Assembly (NCBI RefSeq): GCF_018139145.2
Contig: NC_059471.1
Coordinates: forward strand, 201,953,494-202,017,493
DNA from: Gymnogyps californianus
Taxonomy: Eukaryota; Chordata; Aves; Accipitriformes; Cathartidae
DNA: 64,000 nt
Direction: 5' to 3'
Shown piece after piece: positions 50,243-62,830 of the stretch; position 1 is the stretch's first letter; each line of letters starts with the position of its first letter. The notes below the pieces were generated by a model. That model worked only from the letters and a program-made list of their open reading frames with translations, did no database searches and was not told the DNA's origin. Made by a program: the position numbers and the translations under genes.

Positions 50243-52220
50243 TAACGATTGTACTCCTGCACTGATAACTTTATGCTTGTCTTTACATTGAGTTGCACAA
50301 TAGGCCTTACCCTGGTTTTAAACCACAAATCCCAATCCTTACAACACACAGAGAGGAATTATATGCTCCTACATAGTCTATGCTGCAAACAGAGTGACTG
50401 CCCAAGGTGCCTCAGTAATGGCATTGTGCAATGCACAAATGCCTTTAATCATCCCTGCACTGCTCCCACAGTGTCTTGTTCAGACTACTTAAAATAACTT
50501 CCCCAAATTATGAAGCTTTGCATAAGAAATGATGTGTGTTTCAAAACACCATGAGGCACATTCTGCACAAAGTTCGTCGGGAAGCAGGGGTGGGACGCGG
50601 GTGCGAGCCTCCACGCGAGAGGCAATTCAGCGGAGAACTCGCATTGTCTTTAAACACTGCAATTAAACTAAGACATTGTCCTTGTAAATAAAAAAGATTT
50701 GCTGTGTGGCCACTGCCGTGGGAAGCTTTTGATGAAATATTTAGGAGAGCACTTTCTGAATGCGGCTAATTTTCAGAAGGCATATTAAAGTTTTATAGGG
50801 GCACTAATTTAATCATGGATGATGAATGATTTTATTTTTATATTGGGCTTTAACAAGGCTGGATGAATGCGGGGTGGCTCAGCGAGTCCGTGCATGCTGA
50901 GGGCCGCCTGAGTCACAGCTTTCGGGGAGCTGTTTCCCTCCAGCTGAGCACATCGTGCCACCCTTAATGGGGCTCTGAGCCCTCGTGCCCACTTCGCAGC
51001 TCAAACTGAACACAGGGAAACCTGCCAGTTATGAGAGGACTTCACAGCTGGTGGCACAGCCTTTGGTCAAACCCTCATCAACCACCTCTACCCTGCCCCT
51101 GGCCCAATCTCTCCAGACACAGACAAATCATGTTGAGGGAAAAAAAAAAGGAAGCAGGGAGCGTGTTTCTGCAGGAGACTGGTTGTCCCTTTTTTATTGC
51201 CAGGTTGTCCTCACGCCCACGGAACCACCTCAGCCACAGTGGGAACTGCAGTGGTGGGAGTTTGCAGGGGCAGTCCAAGGTGCAGGAGCAGCACAGCTGA
51301 TGCTGACACCCCACACTGCTGCTGTGCTTTCATCGCTGTGCTGCAAAAGATCTGCTTCTCCGGCCCGGTCTAAAAGTTCAGGAAAGTAGAAAAAATTGTC
51401 TTTTTAAATTGCAAGAGAGATAGAGTGATGTGGGGTGATGTGCATAACGAGCCATTTAGAAGATGGTACAGTGGACCCAATTTCTTCTGATCAAATGAAG
51501 CCTACATGGAAAATTCAAGCATGTCATATTTCTCCATCCAACAAACAATGACAACTTCATCGTGATCTGAAGTGAGTGGCTGGAAATCAACATGAGCCCG
51601 TCCTCCAAACCCGAGCCCCAGGGCCTCCTGTGCTGCACAGCTATGTGGCAGCATGGGCACAGAGGTAGCAAAACAGGTGGAGCACTTTTTTGGTAGCAGA
51701 AGTGTTAACCGGGAGATGCAAACAGGCATCAGCATGGCTCAGGACACGTTGAAGCTGGCCTCCTTCCCACCCTGCCGTGCTCAGGGTCAGCCACCGTGGT
51801 GTGGGATGCAAAGCGGGATCGCTCCCTGAGGGCTGTGCAGGAGAGCATCCTACAAACATGGGGGACATCCTGCTCAGACCACTGGTGCTGACCACTGGGC
51901 CCGGTTACACTGGGAAAGGGCACGAAACACCAGTATGGTGCTGCAAAGGGAAGGCAAAAATGCACTGCATCAGCTTTGGAGTCACAGTTTTGCTGAGCAG
52001 ATGAGTGGTGGCCCTTGTGCATGCAGTGAGTTTTCAGCGCTGCCTCAGTTGCGCTGGGAACACAAATATTTTGCTGTTGTGCCAGCACCGAATCAGTTAC
52101 AGCATACGGCAGCTCTGCTGGTGTATTTTGACCAAAGAGGCACCACTTGATGTCAGCATAAAGTAACTCATTATCAATCCATTCACCCAAATGCATATTT
52201 AGGATCTTCAGAAATTATTA
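50243..52220. other. Gene-free interval
   Basis: No exon recognised. 50640-50880 is AT-rich and complex, with ATTTAATCATGGATGATG and similar homeodomain-like sites; it looks like conserved noncoding DNA, untested. The open frames between 51 and 52.2 kb have no family motifs. Confidence 0.35.
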
Positions 52221-52225
52221 CCATG
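52221..52225 (+). other. Target-site duplication, left copy (CCATG)
   Basis: CCATG immediately precedes the TG of the LTR and is repeated exactly at 52818-52822 after its terminal CA. A 5-bp duplication fits ERVL-class retroviral integration. Confidence 0.9.
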
Positions 52226-52817
52226 TGTTGTCGTTTAACCCCAGCCAGCAACTAAACACCAGGCAGCCGCTTGCTCACTCGCCCCACTCCCAGTGGGATG
52301 GGGAGGAGAATTGGGAAAAAAATAAAACTCATGGGTTGAGATAAGAACAGTTTAATAAATGAAATAAAATATAATAATAGCAATAACAATAATAAAATAT
52401 AATAATAATAGTAATGAAAAAGAATATAACAAAAAGAAAGAGAAATAAAACCCAAGAAAAGACAAGTGATGCACAATGCCGTTGCTCACCACCCACTGAC
52501 CGATGCCCCAGCAGCGATCCGCCCCTCCCGGCCAGCTCCCCCCTGTTTATATACTGAGCATGATGTTCTATGGTATGGAATATCCCTTTGGCTAGTTCAG
52601 GTCAGCTGCCCTGGCTATGCTCCCTCCCAGCTTCTTGCACACCTGCTTGCTGGCAGAGCATGGGGAACTGAAAAATCCTCAACTTAGGATAAGTGCTACT
52701 TAGCAACAACTAAAACATCAGTGTGTTATCAACATTATTCTCACACTAAATCCAAAACCCAGCACTGTACCAGCTACTAGGAAGAAAATTAACTCTATCC
52801 CAGCCGAAACCAGGACA
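52226..52817 (-). mobile_element. Solo LTR of an avian ERVL-like endogenous retrovirus
   Basis: 592 bp, starting TG and ending CA on either strand, flanked by perfect CCATG duplications. On the minus strand it begins TGTCCTGGTTTCGGCTGGGA, carries a TATATAA-type TATA box (about 52550-52556), an AATAAA in the AT-rich R/U5 portion, and ends with the AAACGACAACA side. No internal gag, pol or env sequence adjoins it, so the provirus was lost by recombination between its LTRs. The AT-rich (AAT)n-like segment at 52355-52450 is an internal feature of the LTR. I recognise this LTR type as widespread in birds from memory; I do not know its exact family name. Confidence 0.9.
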
Positions 52818-52822
52818 CCATG
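52818..52822 (+). other. Target-site duplication, right copy (CCATG)
   Basis: Exact repeat of the 5 bases at 52221-52225, directly after the terminal CA of the LTR. Confidence 0.9.
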
Positions 52823-55800
52823 ATATTAAGATATATGTTTAAAGCTTTGCAATTAATTAATATGCCTGGATTAATATACAGCCCAGACTTGGTCTTAGGT
52901 ACTGGGAAAGTTTCTGATGTAATAAAGCTAAAGCACAGTGACAGGGACATATTACCTTGCCAGATGGCACAGTTTGTTAAAACAAACCAACGCATTTCTA
53001 AAAGAGTGTCCTAATCTCCACTTCAAACAAATTTTTATTTAAAATGGAGGGACATTTGCATAAAAAGAGTTCAGAGAACAAATATTTCAGAAGTTCGCTG
53101 TTAGACAAGGGCAGTTCTGGTTTAAGGCAATAGATGGTGGGAAAACATCAGCTAATTAAAATCATTCTCAATGCTGGAATTTCAAGTGTAACATTGTTGA
53201 TGTGAGGGAATCAGATTGTTATGGAAAGCTTTCCTCCGGCAGGTGACAGCCAGTACAGTCTGCATTCAAGAGTCATCAGCAAAACTCGGGTACAGAGTTG
53301 TGTAAATAACAATTAATCTGATGGGAAACCAAATGTTTCATTTTGGAGGACTGAATCCTTTAAGGGTTTTTTGAAACCTTAGGTCACCCTTGGAATGGAA
53401 ATGCCTTTCTGTAATGAAATTCAGAATATGCTGGAACAAAAAAATTGAAAAGAAAGAAAACTGTTATTTTTCCAGGTTTTAGTCCGATTAGGCCAATTTC
53501 TGTCTGAAAAAAGAATTAGCATGTCTTGATGAATTCACTGTTTGACGTAAAAAAGGTTCCTGGATCTCTGAATGTCATGGAAGTAGGTGACAAATTCAAA
53601 GGTGGACATAGGCAGTTCGTCTGATTCACACCTGCAGTGTTAAATCCAATTCCTTGGGTTTTTTTCTTTCTTTTACTAATCTGAGGCCAGATTAAAGCGA
53701 CGTGGGTACCTAAATCTTTGTCGCTGTAAGACCTAGGGAGGATGGCCAGGCCCTGGGATCATGCTCCAAGGCTCTCCGTACCTCTGCCAGGAGGCACAGG
53801 GCTCCTTGAGACTAATAGCCCCTGCCCAGCTGGGGACTGAAACCCCATTCCTGCAGCATCTCCCACAGCCTTCCCGGGTGGTTCTCCAACAGAGAAACAG
53901 AGAAGATGACAGAGACAATGTCTTTTCTTCCAAAAAGGGAGCAGAAGGTGGTTGTGATCCTGTTGGCCAACAATGTGATAGACGTGGGAGAAGGTCTGGT
54001 TTCCAGCCTGCCTGGGGCTTGCCGGTGTGTTACTTCTGTTCAGCTCCGATCTTTTGGCTTACAGCGCGCGCAAAGCTTGCCTCTGACCCATCCTCCCTCT
54101 GTTCTCATACAAAAAGCAAGAAACTCTCTCTTGCCCCATCTTTTTTAATTTCTTTCTGCTGTTTCCCCTGTCTGGTCTCCCTCGCTCCATCCTTCTGCTG
54201 CCCAGCTCTTCAGGCAAGAGCTGTCTTTTGACTGTTTCTACCATGACTAGTACAGAGCCGCTCTGATTTTCATGGGAAACCTTTAGCACCTTCATATTAC
54301 AGAAAAGAAAGAAGAGTAAGTGTTTTCTACCTCGTTGCTGAGAGGCAAACCACGGGACACACAGTTAAAACACATTTTTAAGGCAGAGGCCTTTTTCACT
54401 GCATTTGAATTGCAGTATTTTTTTGTGCTCTCCATGAAGCCTGTGTGTGAAACTATGCACAGCAGGGTAATTCAGAGAGCTAATGTTGGGCTCCCTATGC
54501 CTTCCTTATGGAAAGACGCAGCTCCAAAGCGAAAACTGTACTGAGCGGGAGGATTCAGAAGAGCTTGACCAATCTATACATCCAGCAATAGGACGTGCAA
54601 TGGGAAAAGATTAGGGGTAAAACTTTAACCTCATTGACAGGGGTCTCACTGGGAGAGAGCAAACCTGAGCTTTGCTCTTGATTCCTCGATTAGTTCCTGA
54701 CATTGTTTTAAATGTGAAATATAAAATACATAAACAGTCTTGATGGCCAGGGTCAGAAACAATCAGAACTTCAGAGATAAATGGTATTTTGCAGATGAGC
54801 AAGATGTTGCCACTTATTGAATAACACAGGTAGCTTTTTATTGCAGCTCACCTCTAGAACCTCCTCTGTCCCCAGCACCGCAGCATCTTGGCTGCACAGC
54901 ACCTACCTTTCTTTTAATTTTTTGATATCTCCTACGTATTTTTTATATTTTTTTCTTAAATATTTAATATAGGATTCAGAATCAGCACATCCATATGCTG
55001 ACCACACTTTGCTTCCTTGAGAAGTTATGCTCAGGGAGCATCATTTTTTGGCCCAGACAACAGGCAGATATCCCAAACATCTGAAGTTCCTGGGCCTCAT
55101 AAAACCCATCTATTTTGAAAGACAGTGAAAGAAAAAGGAAAGCCTAGACAAGTACCAAATGGTGGGTGCAAAGGTTGCTAATCAGTTATCATCTGAACCC
55201 CCCTCTTAGTCTGCTCACATCAGCAGTACAAGCTGTACCTGTTTAAATAAAACATGGGCAAGTATTCACAGTCCGGTGTATCCAATAAATTCACTTTCCC
55301 ATCTTCTCAATAGCTCTTAGGAACATCACAAGGAAAAATACCCCACATATTAAGTGCTTTTAAAATCAGCTACAGTTTTACAACTACTTCCTTCCCTCTC
55401 TCTTTTTCTACATTCTCTACACACAAAAAACCAAGACACAAAAAAATCAGAAAATAAATGACCAAAAATGTGAGATAAGGTCATAAGTGTCTTCGGGAGC
55501 TCAGAATTATTTCAGAGAGCTGCTTTTCGTTCCTATCAAATGCATTATGTATAAGTTTTAAGTCAATACTTTTTGCCAGCACTGTGTTAAGCTAGAAAGC
55601 TGTCTGCTATCCCTTTTAGCTGGATGCCAGGTAAATAAATAACTCATTGGCTTAAGCAAATTAAGTAAATAGTGTTTGTGGGCAGGTGTTTTTGTTCAGC
55701 GTGTGGTACATAAATGTTTATTAATGCTGTTAACTTTGAAAAATGTTGAGGTAAAGGAAGAGATTATAGCAAATGTACAGATTAAAACAGAAACATTTGT

Positions 55801-58800
55801 CAAAACCAAATGTGCATAAAAGCAAATAGTAAACAACTAGATGAGTGCGCTGAAGCCAAATGCTTCCATTTAATAAATGAAATGCTTCATTAATCCTTCC
55901 TGACAGAAGTAATGCTTGGAATGGAGAACAGATCCAAGAGAAAACATTTAGCTAAGTCACATCCCGCGCGTCTTCCCCGGCAGCCCGGGGAGGAACCACA
56001 GCCGCTCCCCGCTGTGGCCGGGCAAGGAGGGGTGTTATGGAGGCAGCCCCCCGCTGCTCCCCCTCCTGCAACCTCTGCCTGCTGTCAAAATGTTTGGCGC
56101 TGATAACAGAGCAGCTGGAGGAGCTATCAGTTGTGTGGGTTGCCTTGATTGTGTTTGCTGTCCATGTCCAGCTCTGCAGCAGTGCTTAGGAGTAACACCC
56201 TCCTCTTTCATTAGCAAACAACTTTACACAGCAGTGACCTGGCCTCAGTAACTCAGGCCTCTTGGCTTGCCTATGGCAATGCAACATCCCTGGTGTGAAG
56301 CCTAAAGCCATCCCTGCACACCGTCTGGCACAGAAGGCTATGGCGTGGCTTGCCACCATCGTCCCTGAAATGCCTTCCCACGGAATTGCTCATCAGCTTC
56401 CCAGTCTCTGTGCCTCGGGCTGCTCCATGAGGAGGCCCATGTACCCACCAGATGAGCTAGAGGACCAGGATGAAGACCACAGACGGCGACTCTGCTCAAC
56501 TGAGGCAGTCCATGGCAGCAATGAAGGAACTCATCTGTGTGGCAAACTGTAGACAGGGTTTGCCTAGGAATAAGGGCTGTCACAGACCTCAGTAAGGTGA
56601 TCTATGAAGTCTTCTTTACCAACAGTTGGTGTCCTGGAGCCAAGGTCCCACCATCTGAACAGGCATGAAATCCTGCTGCAGATTCTCCCTGAGATGAGAG
56701 ACGAGAGACACTCATCTCTCTCTCTTCTGCCTGGCCTTTGTCACAGCACCTTGTCTTCAAGACCATTGTCCCTCTGTCAAGTTAGATTGAAAGTGAGCAG
56801 ATGGTCTGGTAGTGTCTGGGGTGGGGAAATGACATGCGTAAGCCCTGTGTTAAGAAAATCGAGCTTAAAATAAACAGGCTCAAAGCCAAGATACTCCTGT
56901 GCACACACTTCTTCCCCAGGGTAGAGGAGGAACGTGCAGAGATGTGACAGGTGCCAGCCACATTGCTTCGTGTATTTCTGGAAGATGATTAGAGACGGCA
57001 ATGAGAAGAACAAAGTAAGAACTTGAACTAAATACTTATGTCCTCTGCCTTCCTGGGAGATGAGCTGAGGGAGCACCGTAGGGAGAGATCTGGGATGAGA
57101 AAAGGGCAAAGACCTTCCCGTTTCTCAGTATGGAAAGCACAGGGTGTTTCCGTACTGAGGATGCAAGATCAGCAATGAGTTGCTCTCCTGAACAAGGGAA
57201 GCTTTAGTAGGAAAAATGGCTAAAAATCAAGGGATGAAAAATTACTGGGCTGTTGGCTGAAAAATGGATCAGAGTAAGTTGTTCCAAGGAGCCAGCCCAA
57301 CTGAGGAGCCCAGGAAAATTTAAGAAAAAAAAAAAAGGTAGAGAAAGAAGGAGGCTTTGAAAGATAGCTGTAATCCAGGTAGTGATTCCTGGGGAGAAGC
57401 CAGGGAGAGGGAGATAAGAGCTGTGGCCATCCTGGGGACATGGGAGACCAAACCACCATTCCATCCTACCAAGGAGCCAGTCAAGCTCCTGCCCACACTA
57501 TGGCATGTGCTATGGTGTCCCGAAGCAAATATGGAAATGTCAGTAAAATGCTTTTCGTTTCAGCTGAAGGGAGCTTCGATAGATTGGCTGACTTCTTACA
57601 CATTTCTGTACAGGGCAGTGAAGAGTAATACAGATCCCATCGGAAACCTTCATGCCGAAAGTTGATCTTGCAGCACATGAGAGCTAATGCCATATGGCAG
57701 CTGGGGTGTTAATCTGAGCTTGCAGTTTTTTGGTGTATGGTGAAGTGAACCATGAGACAGTCAGTGCTGCAGCAACTGAGTTGCACTAACAGAAGTCCCT
57801 CTGAGTCTGGCAGCTACATTTTTTAGTTAACTTTGTGCTGCAACATGCAAAGAGAATTTGCTTTGCCCTCTGATGTTTATCTTAATTTTGCATGTGTTCA
57901 CAGCTCATAGGAGAAAATGACAAATTGCGAAAATATTTGTTTTCACAAAAGCCAAGAGACTATTACAGCAGACAGCCAGACAAACATAGTGTAAGTGCCA
58001 AAGCCTGAGCTTTTCTGCACTCTGTGCCATGTACATGTTCAGTTTTACCTGCCTAAAGGGTAATAGGAAATTCAGTCAATATGCTGCCTTAATCACTGCA
58101 GTTTCTCTGCACGAGGACTACCCATTGCAGGGTTTTGGAACGCCACCTAAAAGGGAGGCTGAAATCATCAACCACATTTCATTTAGCCCTGCCAACTGAA
58201 TCTAAACAAATTGAAAAATGACCTGCCCGCTACACTTTGAGGCATACAGCAGAAAATAACTCTGAAATAGCCGCTTATGTTCACTGGAGAAAGATTTATT
58301 TCTGATCTCAGAGCTTGAGTTGCAGAGGTAAATAGAACCACCTGTAAACCATTACCTGCTATGCCCCACTGCCCCCATATGAAAAAACATGCACAGGCAT
58401 TGCCTGAAGTGGAGTTGGTCTAGTAAATGATCAGGAAAATGGAATATTTTCTCTCAACAAGCAGCAAATGAAGAGGAGCTGCTGCATCTGAAATGATGCT
58501 ACCTTGTTTACCTGGAAGGTCCCACCTTTTGATGAAAGACCTGTAATTCTAGAATTTGCTTTCTCTCCTCCTGTGGTGCAACATGAGTCACTTTGCCCTT
58601 CACTTCATACTGCAAGAGTGGTTTTGGTGAGGAGACAAGCTGACCTATTGTACAAATTATTTGAAAGGGCTCTGCACTCATGAATAGCCAGAAGGGAGAA
58701 GGACTCTGTATATTACCATAGCTAATTGTCTTTTTGCTTAATTATCATGTATTTATTTAAGTATTTTTTTGGTTTTGTATTTCATAATTGATTATTGTGC

Positions 58801-61800
58801 CATAAGATTGTACATTTCATGGAAATCCCAGAAAAAGCAGACCTTAAAAATGTCTGCTTGTAATACTGAGTTGTTTAGGTCCATGGTTTTGTTACCAGCA
58901 ACCCTCAGTGTGATCTCCATCCATGGACAGTGCCAAGGTTTCCCCAGTCCATGGCATCCTAGCTGTCCTAGACAAACACAACACAGTGTATCATCTCACC
59001 TGAAGGCAATTCTTTAGTTCCACTGTGACTTTAGCCCAGTTTCCTAAGGAAACAAAACCATCCGAGCATGTCCTCTTTCTTTCCCTCTGTTTTCTCACAA
59101 CTCCTGAGCCCATCGACTGGCTTAACCCCCATGAGACAGAGGGCTAGAAACCTCAAAGGTCAGTCTTCCCTATGGATTCTGTGAGAGCTGGTAGGGAGGT
59201 CTTTACAGAGCCTTTTAAAAAAAAGCCTTTTAGTGCTCCTGCCAAGAAAAGAGCACAGAAAACTCCAGTATTACCCATTGCCTGGCAGCTCCTAGCCAAC
59301 CAAACAGTAAGTAAGTGTGAGGCCATGGCACCCGCTTCATTTTGGACTAACCACAGCACATGTTGTGTCCCGCCAAGTGGGAATGCCATAGAGGACAAAG
59401 GGAGGAGTGGAGGTTGCGGAAGGAAGGAGGTGTTTAGGGGACAAAGGATTTGTATTAGTAGGAAAATATGTTGTAGTAGTTTGGCTGCTGACAAATCTGC
59501 TTTTTGGGATATTTTTTAATTTGCTCTCTCTTCCTTCTCTGAGTCCCGCAGGCAGCAGTTGGTCCTTGGAAGAGGTGATTACAAGGAGAAAGCACTTCAG
59601 TACCTACAGAGAATGTAGAAGTGAAAAAACACCTCCCAGGGTCTCACCCTGAACTGAAAGGAAATGTAAAAGTACTGTTTCCACATCCACACTGGCTACT
59701 GGGAAAAGAGCGCAGATACGTGATCCTGCCCTGGGACTCCATAAGCAGAAGGAAAAGAACAAACCCTGAGGGGGGAGCTCAGGAGTGCCCAGCGCCTGGG
59801 AGCTGCGTGGTTGTCCACGGGGGAACAGTCTGCACAGCTGGCACTGTGTGCCCTGCCATTTCACAGAAAGCTCCTCCTGAGGGGCTTCCAGGGTGCTGGA
59901 TATGAAAGACGAGGTGTTGGTGGTGGTGTATCCTGGTACCTTGGTGCTGCCATCGGTAGCTCTCCATCGCTCAACAGCCCTTCTGCTCTCCCTCAGGCCA
60001 CTCGATTCCATTAGCAGCATGTCTGGCATTTGTTGCCACACGCCTTTCTTTTTCTTCTGGCTTATATATAAGCCCTGTTGACCTTGGTACTGGTGTGACA
60101 CACAAACAAGTTACATAAAGACTCTCCAGGTGCATTTTCACAGATCACAGCTCCCCTATAACTCATAGTCCAATATTTCAAGAGGGTGGCTGGGTTCAGC
60201 ATTGGGTCACATCTCCTTTGAGAGGATTAAATCTTACGATGCTGTGGTACCTATGCCTCATTTTGATTTAGTCTTCTCTGCTGTCTTCCTAAACAAGAGT
60301 CCATATATTTCTTGTTTGAATGCTTTTTGTTATGAGGCTTCGAAAAAAGCAAGACCCAAGGTGGTCTCAGCATGTGGGAACTGGGCACATGCCTCTTCCA
60401 TCATGTTGTGCCACCAGATGATAAGGGGGAAATTCAGGCATTGCGGTTATTTGACTCTGTTCACCACTGATTCCACTGCCAACTTTAAAAACTGCTTCTT
60501 TACTGTGGTACACAGTGAAATACCCTGTGTACTATGTGAATTATTTAAAAAACCTTAAGATGTTTTCCACAATAAACTTGCATGTAAGTGGCAAAGCCAA
60601 GCCCAGTCCGAGTATGCTGAAGACTAGGCTGATCCTGTCCCTCTTCAGTGCTGTTCAGACTATGTGACTAAGCACAGAAAAAATCAAAATCAAGAAGTGT
60701 TTCAGGGTGGGGTCGGGAAATGTTGATGCTTTTAGCAGCTCAGCTGGACTCTTAGCCTCACTAAACTGCCTCTGAGCTCCCCAGGCTGCTGCACCACAGA
60801 CCAAATGAACCATCGAAACAAGGCTCCTTATTGAGATGCGTTTGTTTACTCAGGCATCTCTATGAATCATTAGAAGAAAAAGCATGCACATAAATCATTC
60901 CCAAGTGCATTTCAGACACGTGGTCCTGTCGAAACAATATCAGCAATGCATGGACTGAGCCCCCCCCCATCCTTGTCCACTTGAGCAGGAGCAGGTTTGA
61001 TCCCTAGCAATGGGAAGTCACTATGTGAATTTTACAGATCCATGAGAATAAATTGATCTCAGTCATTTCTCACCAGTTTTTCCCCAAACCAAAAGTGTTT
61101 TAATTATTTGAGTGTCAAGCAATCAAATGCTGTACCTCAGACACAGCTATTCCAGGAGATAATTAGAAGCACAGCGGAGCAAACAATATGCCACAGAAAC
61201 GATCATCGAAGTGTGATACGAAGGATAACTTTAGTAACGCAAGTGTTTCTTTGCTGGATGACTCACAGAAGGAAGCAGGGGCTGGAGCTGCTGAAAAAGG
61301 AGCCTGCTCCATGGGAACATGAGCGAAGGTCAAGGATCAACTGTGTAAAACCGACTTTTTGTTTGACGTTAATAATCTTAAGGAAATGGATGGAGTGAGA
61401 GCAAATGTCAGCTCCAGTAATGACTATGTAACTCTGGGACCATATAGAAAAGCGATAGCCCAGCTCACACGCTGCTGGTGGAAATAATGGGGAGAGGTGA
61501 GCTGCGAATTCAAACCTTGCTTTAATGTTTTCTTTTGAGTTTCTCCGTGAATTCTGATTTATCAAAGAGACAGGTAGCTCCCTTTGATATTTAACTCTGT
61601 CTATATATCATATATAGTATATATGGGTTTTTCACTGTTGTTTTTCATCTGTGCAACTTAAAAAGCTTCCCAAAGCTGTATGAGAAACACCATCTCAGTG
61701 ACTGATACTGTCACTTATTATATTTCTAATGGATAAATAGTATAAATAAGCACACTATTATAGTATAATCATATAAATAAATAGAATAGAATAGTATAAA

Positions 61801-62319
61801 TAAGTATAAATATCTAGCAGTTTTTATGTTAATGTCCAACTGGCAAGTTATAACATTTAATGCAAAACATAAACATGTTATAATAATATACATATTATAT
61901 AAGAATACATGTTAAATTGTTAAATATTACACATATCACTCAGACCTCCCTTACACATATTTTTTCAGTGGTTATTTTCACAGTATCTTCTTTCAATAAC
62001 AGATTGTTTAAACCTCGTTCCTTCTGTCTCTTGCCAAAATAGCAGCAAGTTTAATTTTGTTTCTGCCCCAAATTGTGGCACAGCTGGCAATGTGTAAACA
62101 CCCAACAGCCTGCTCTACATTTGTGACTGTGCTCCTTCCCTCCAGAGAGGTGTGCTAACTCTGTAAATTCAGAGGCCGGGTCGCATTCTGTCCGAAAATC
62201 AGCTTATTAGGGAAGAATAAGGTGCCATGTCATTCTGCTGTCAGTTATTTTGAATTTGGTAGCATTTATTTTTAAATGAAGGCTTGTTGGCTTTTCAAGA
62301 CATGATCCAGCTCTGCTTT
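52823..62319. other. Gene-free interval
   Basis: About 9.5 kb with no recognised exon or repeat family. A minus-strand frame of 165 codons (60101-59604) and others near 53.8-54.2 kb and 59.1-59.6 kb show no family motif or periodic conservation that I can see. A C9 tract lies at about 60961. 61590-61920 is AT-rich with TATA-type microsatellite and repeated AATAGTATAAATAAG-like words. Confidence 0.35.
61590..61920. repeat. AT-rich low-complexity/microsatellite stretch
   Basis: Alternating TA runs (CTATATATCATATATAG palindrome near 61600) and scattered near-repeats of AATAGTATAAATAAG around 61735-61815. No coding potential. Confidence 0.7.
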
Positions 62320-62830
62320 TCATCGGTGAAGAGAGTGTCACTTCCCCAGACAGCCTGCTCCAGTGCTTTGTTGTCCTTGTGTTGGAAAGATTTCCTGATA
62401 CCAACCCAAAACGCCCCTTCCTCAGGGCAGGCCTGTGGCTTCTTGCCCTACTCGCAGCGAACAGGGAGGTCCTGGCTGGGAAGTCTCCAAGCTGAAGACG
62501 ACTAGGGGCTGGAGTGTTTGGGGAGAGTATTTTTCATATGCTTGCCCTGTTTCCTTACTTCCCCAGATGTCCACTTTGGTGCTGCCAGAGACTTGATCCT
62601 GGGAGGCAAGCTTTTGGTCTGATGCAATACACATATTCTTCGGACACAAAATCCAGTTTATTGCGTTCTTCTTCACAACAGCCTTTTCTGTCCTCGAGGA
62701 GTGTTATTAATGCTCCTCTCCTCCAGGCTACGCAATTCCAATTTTTTCAATTTTCCTTCATAGGACAGGACCTCAGACCTCTCATCTCCATCCTCGTCTG
62801 CACCACGTCTTCCTGGGAGCACGTTACTCA
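62320..62830 (-). mobile_element. Degraded CR1-like LINE remnant
   Basis: The plus strand contains CAGCCTGCTCCAGTGCTTTG (62352-62371), then GGCTACGCAATTCCAATTTT (about 62727-62746), then TTCCTTCATAGGACAGG. All are characteristic antisense blocks of CR1-family 3' regions, in the expected order. Intervening sequence is diverged, and the boundaries are approximate. Confidence 0.55.

Noticed and set aside
59604..60101. 165-codon minus-strand frame
   Set aside because: No family resemblance. It contains a homopolymer Lys run from a simple A tract and has competing frames of similar quality.
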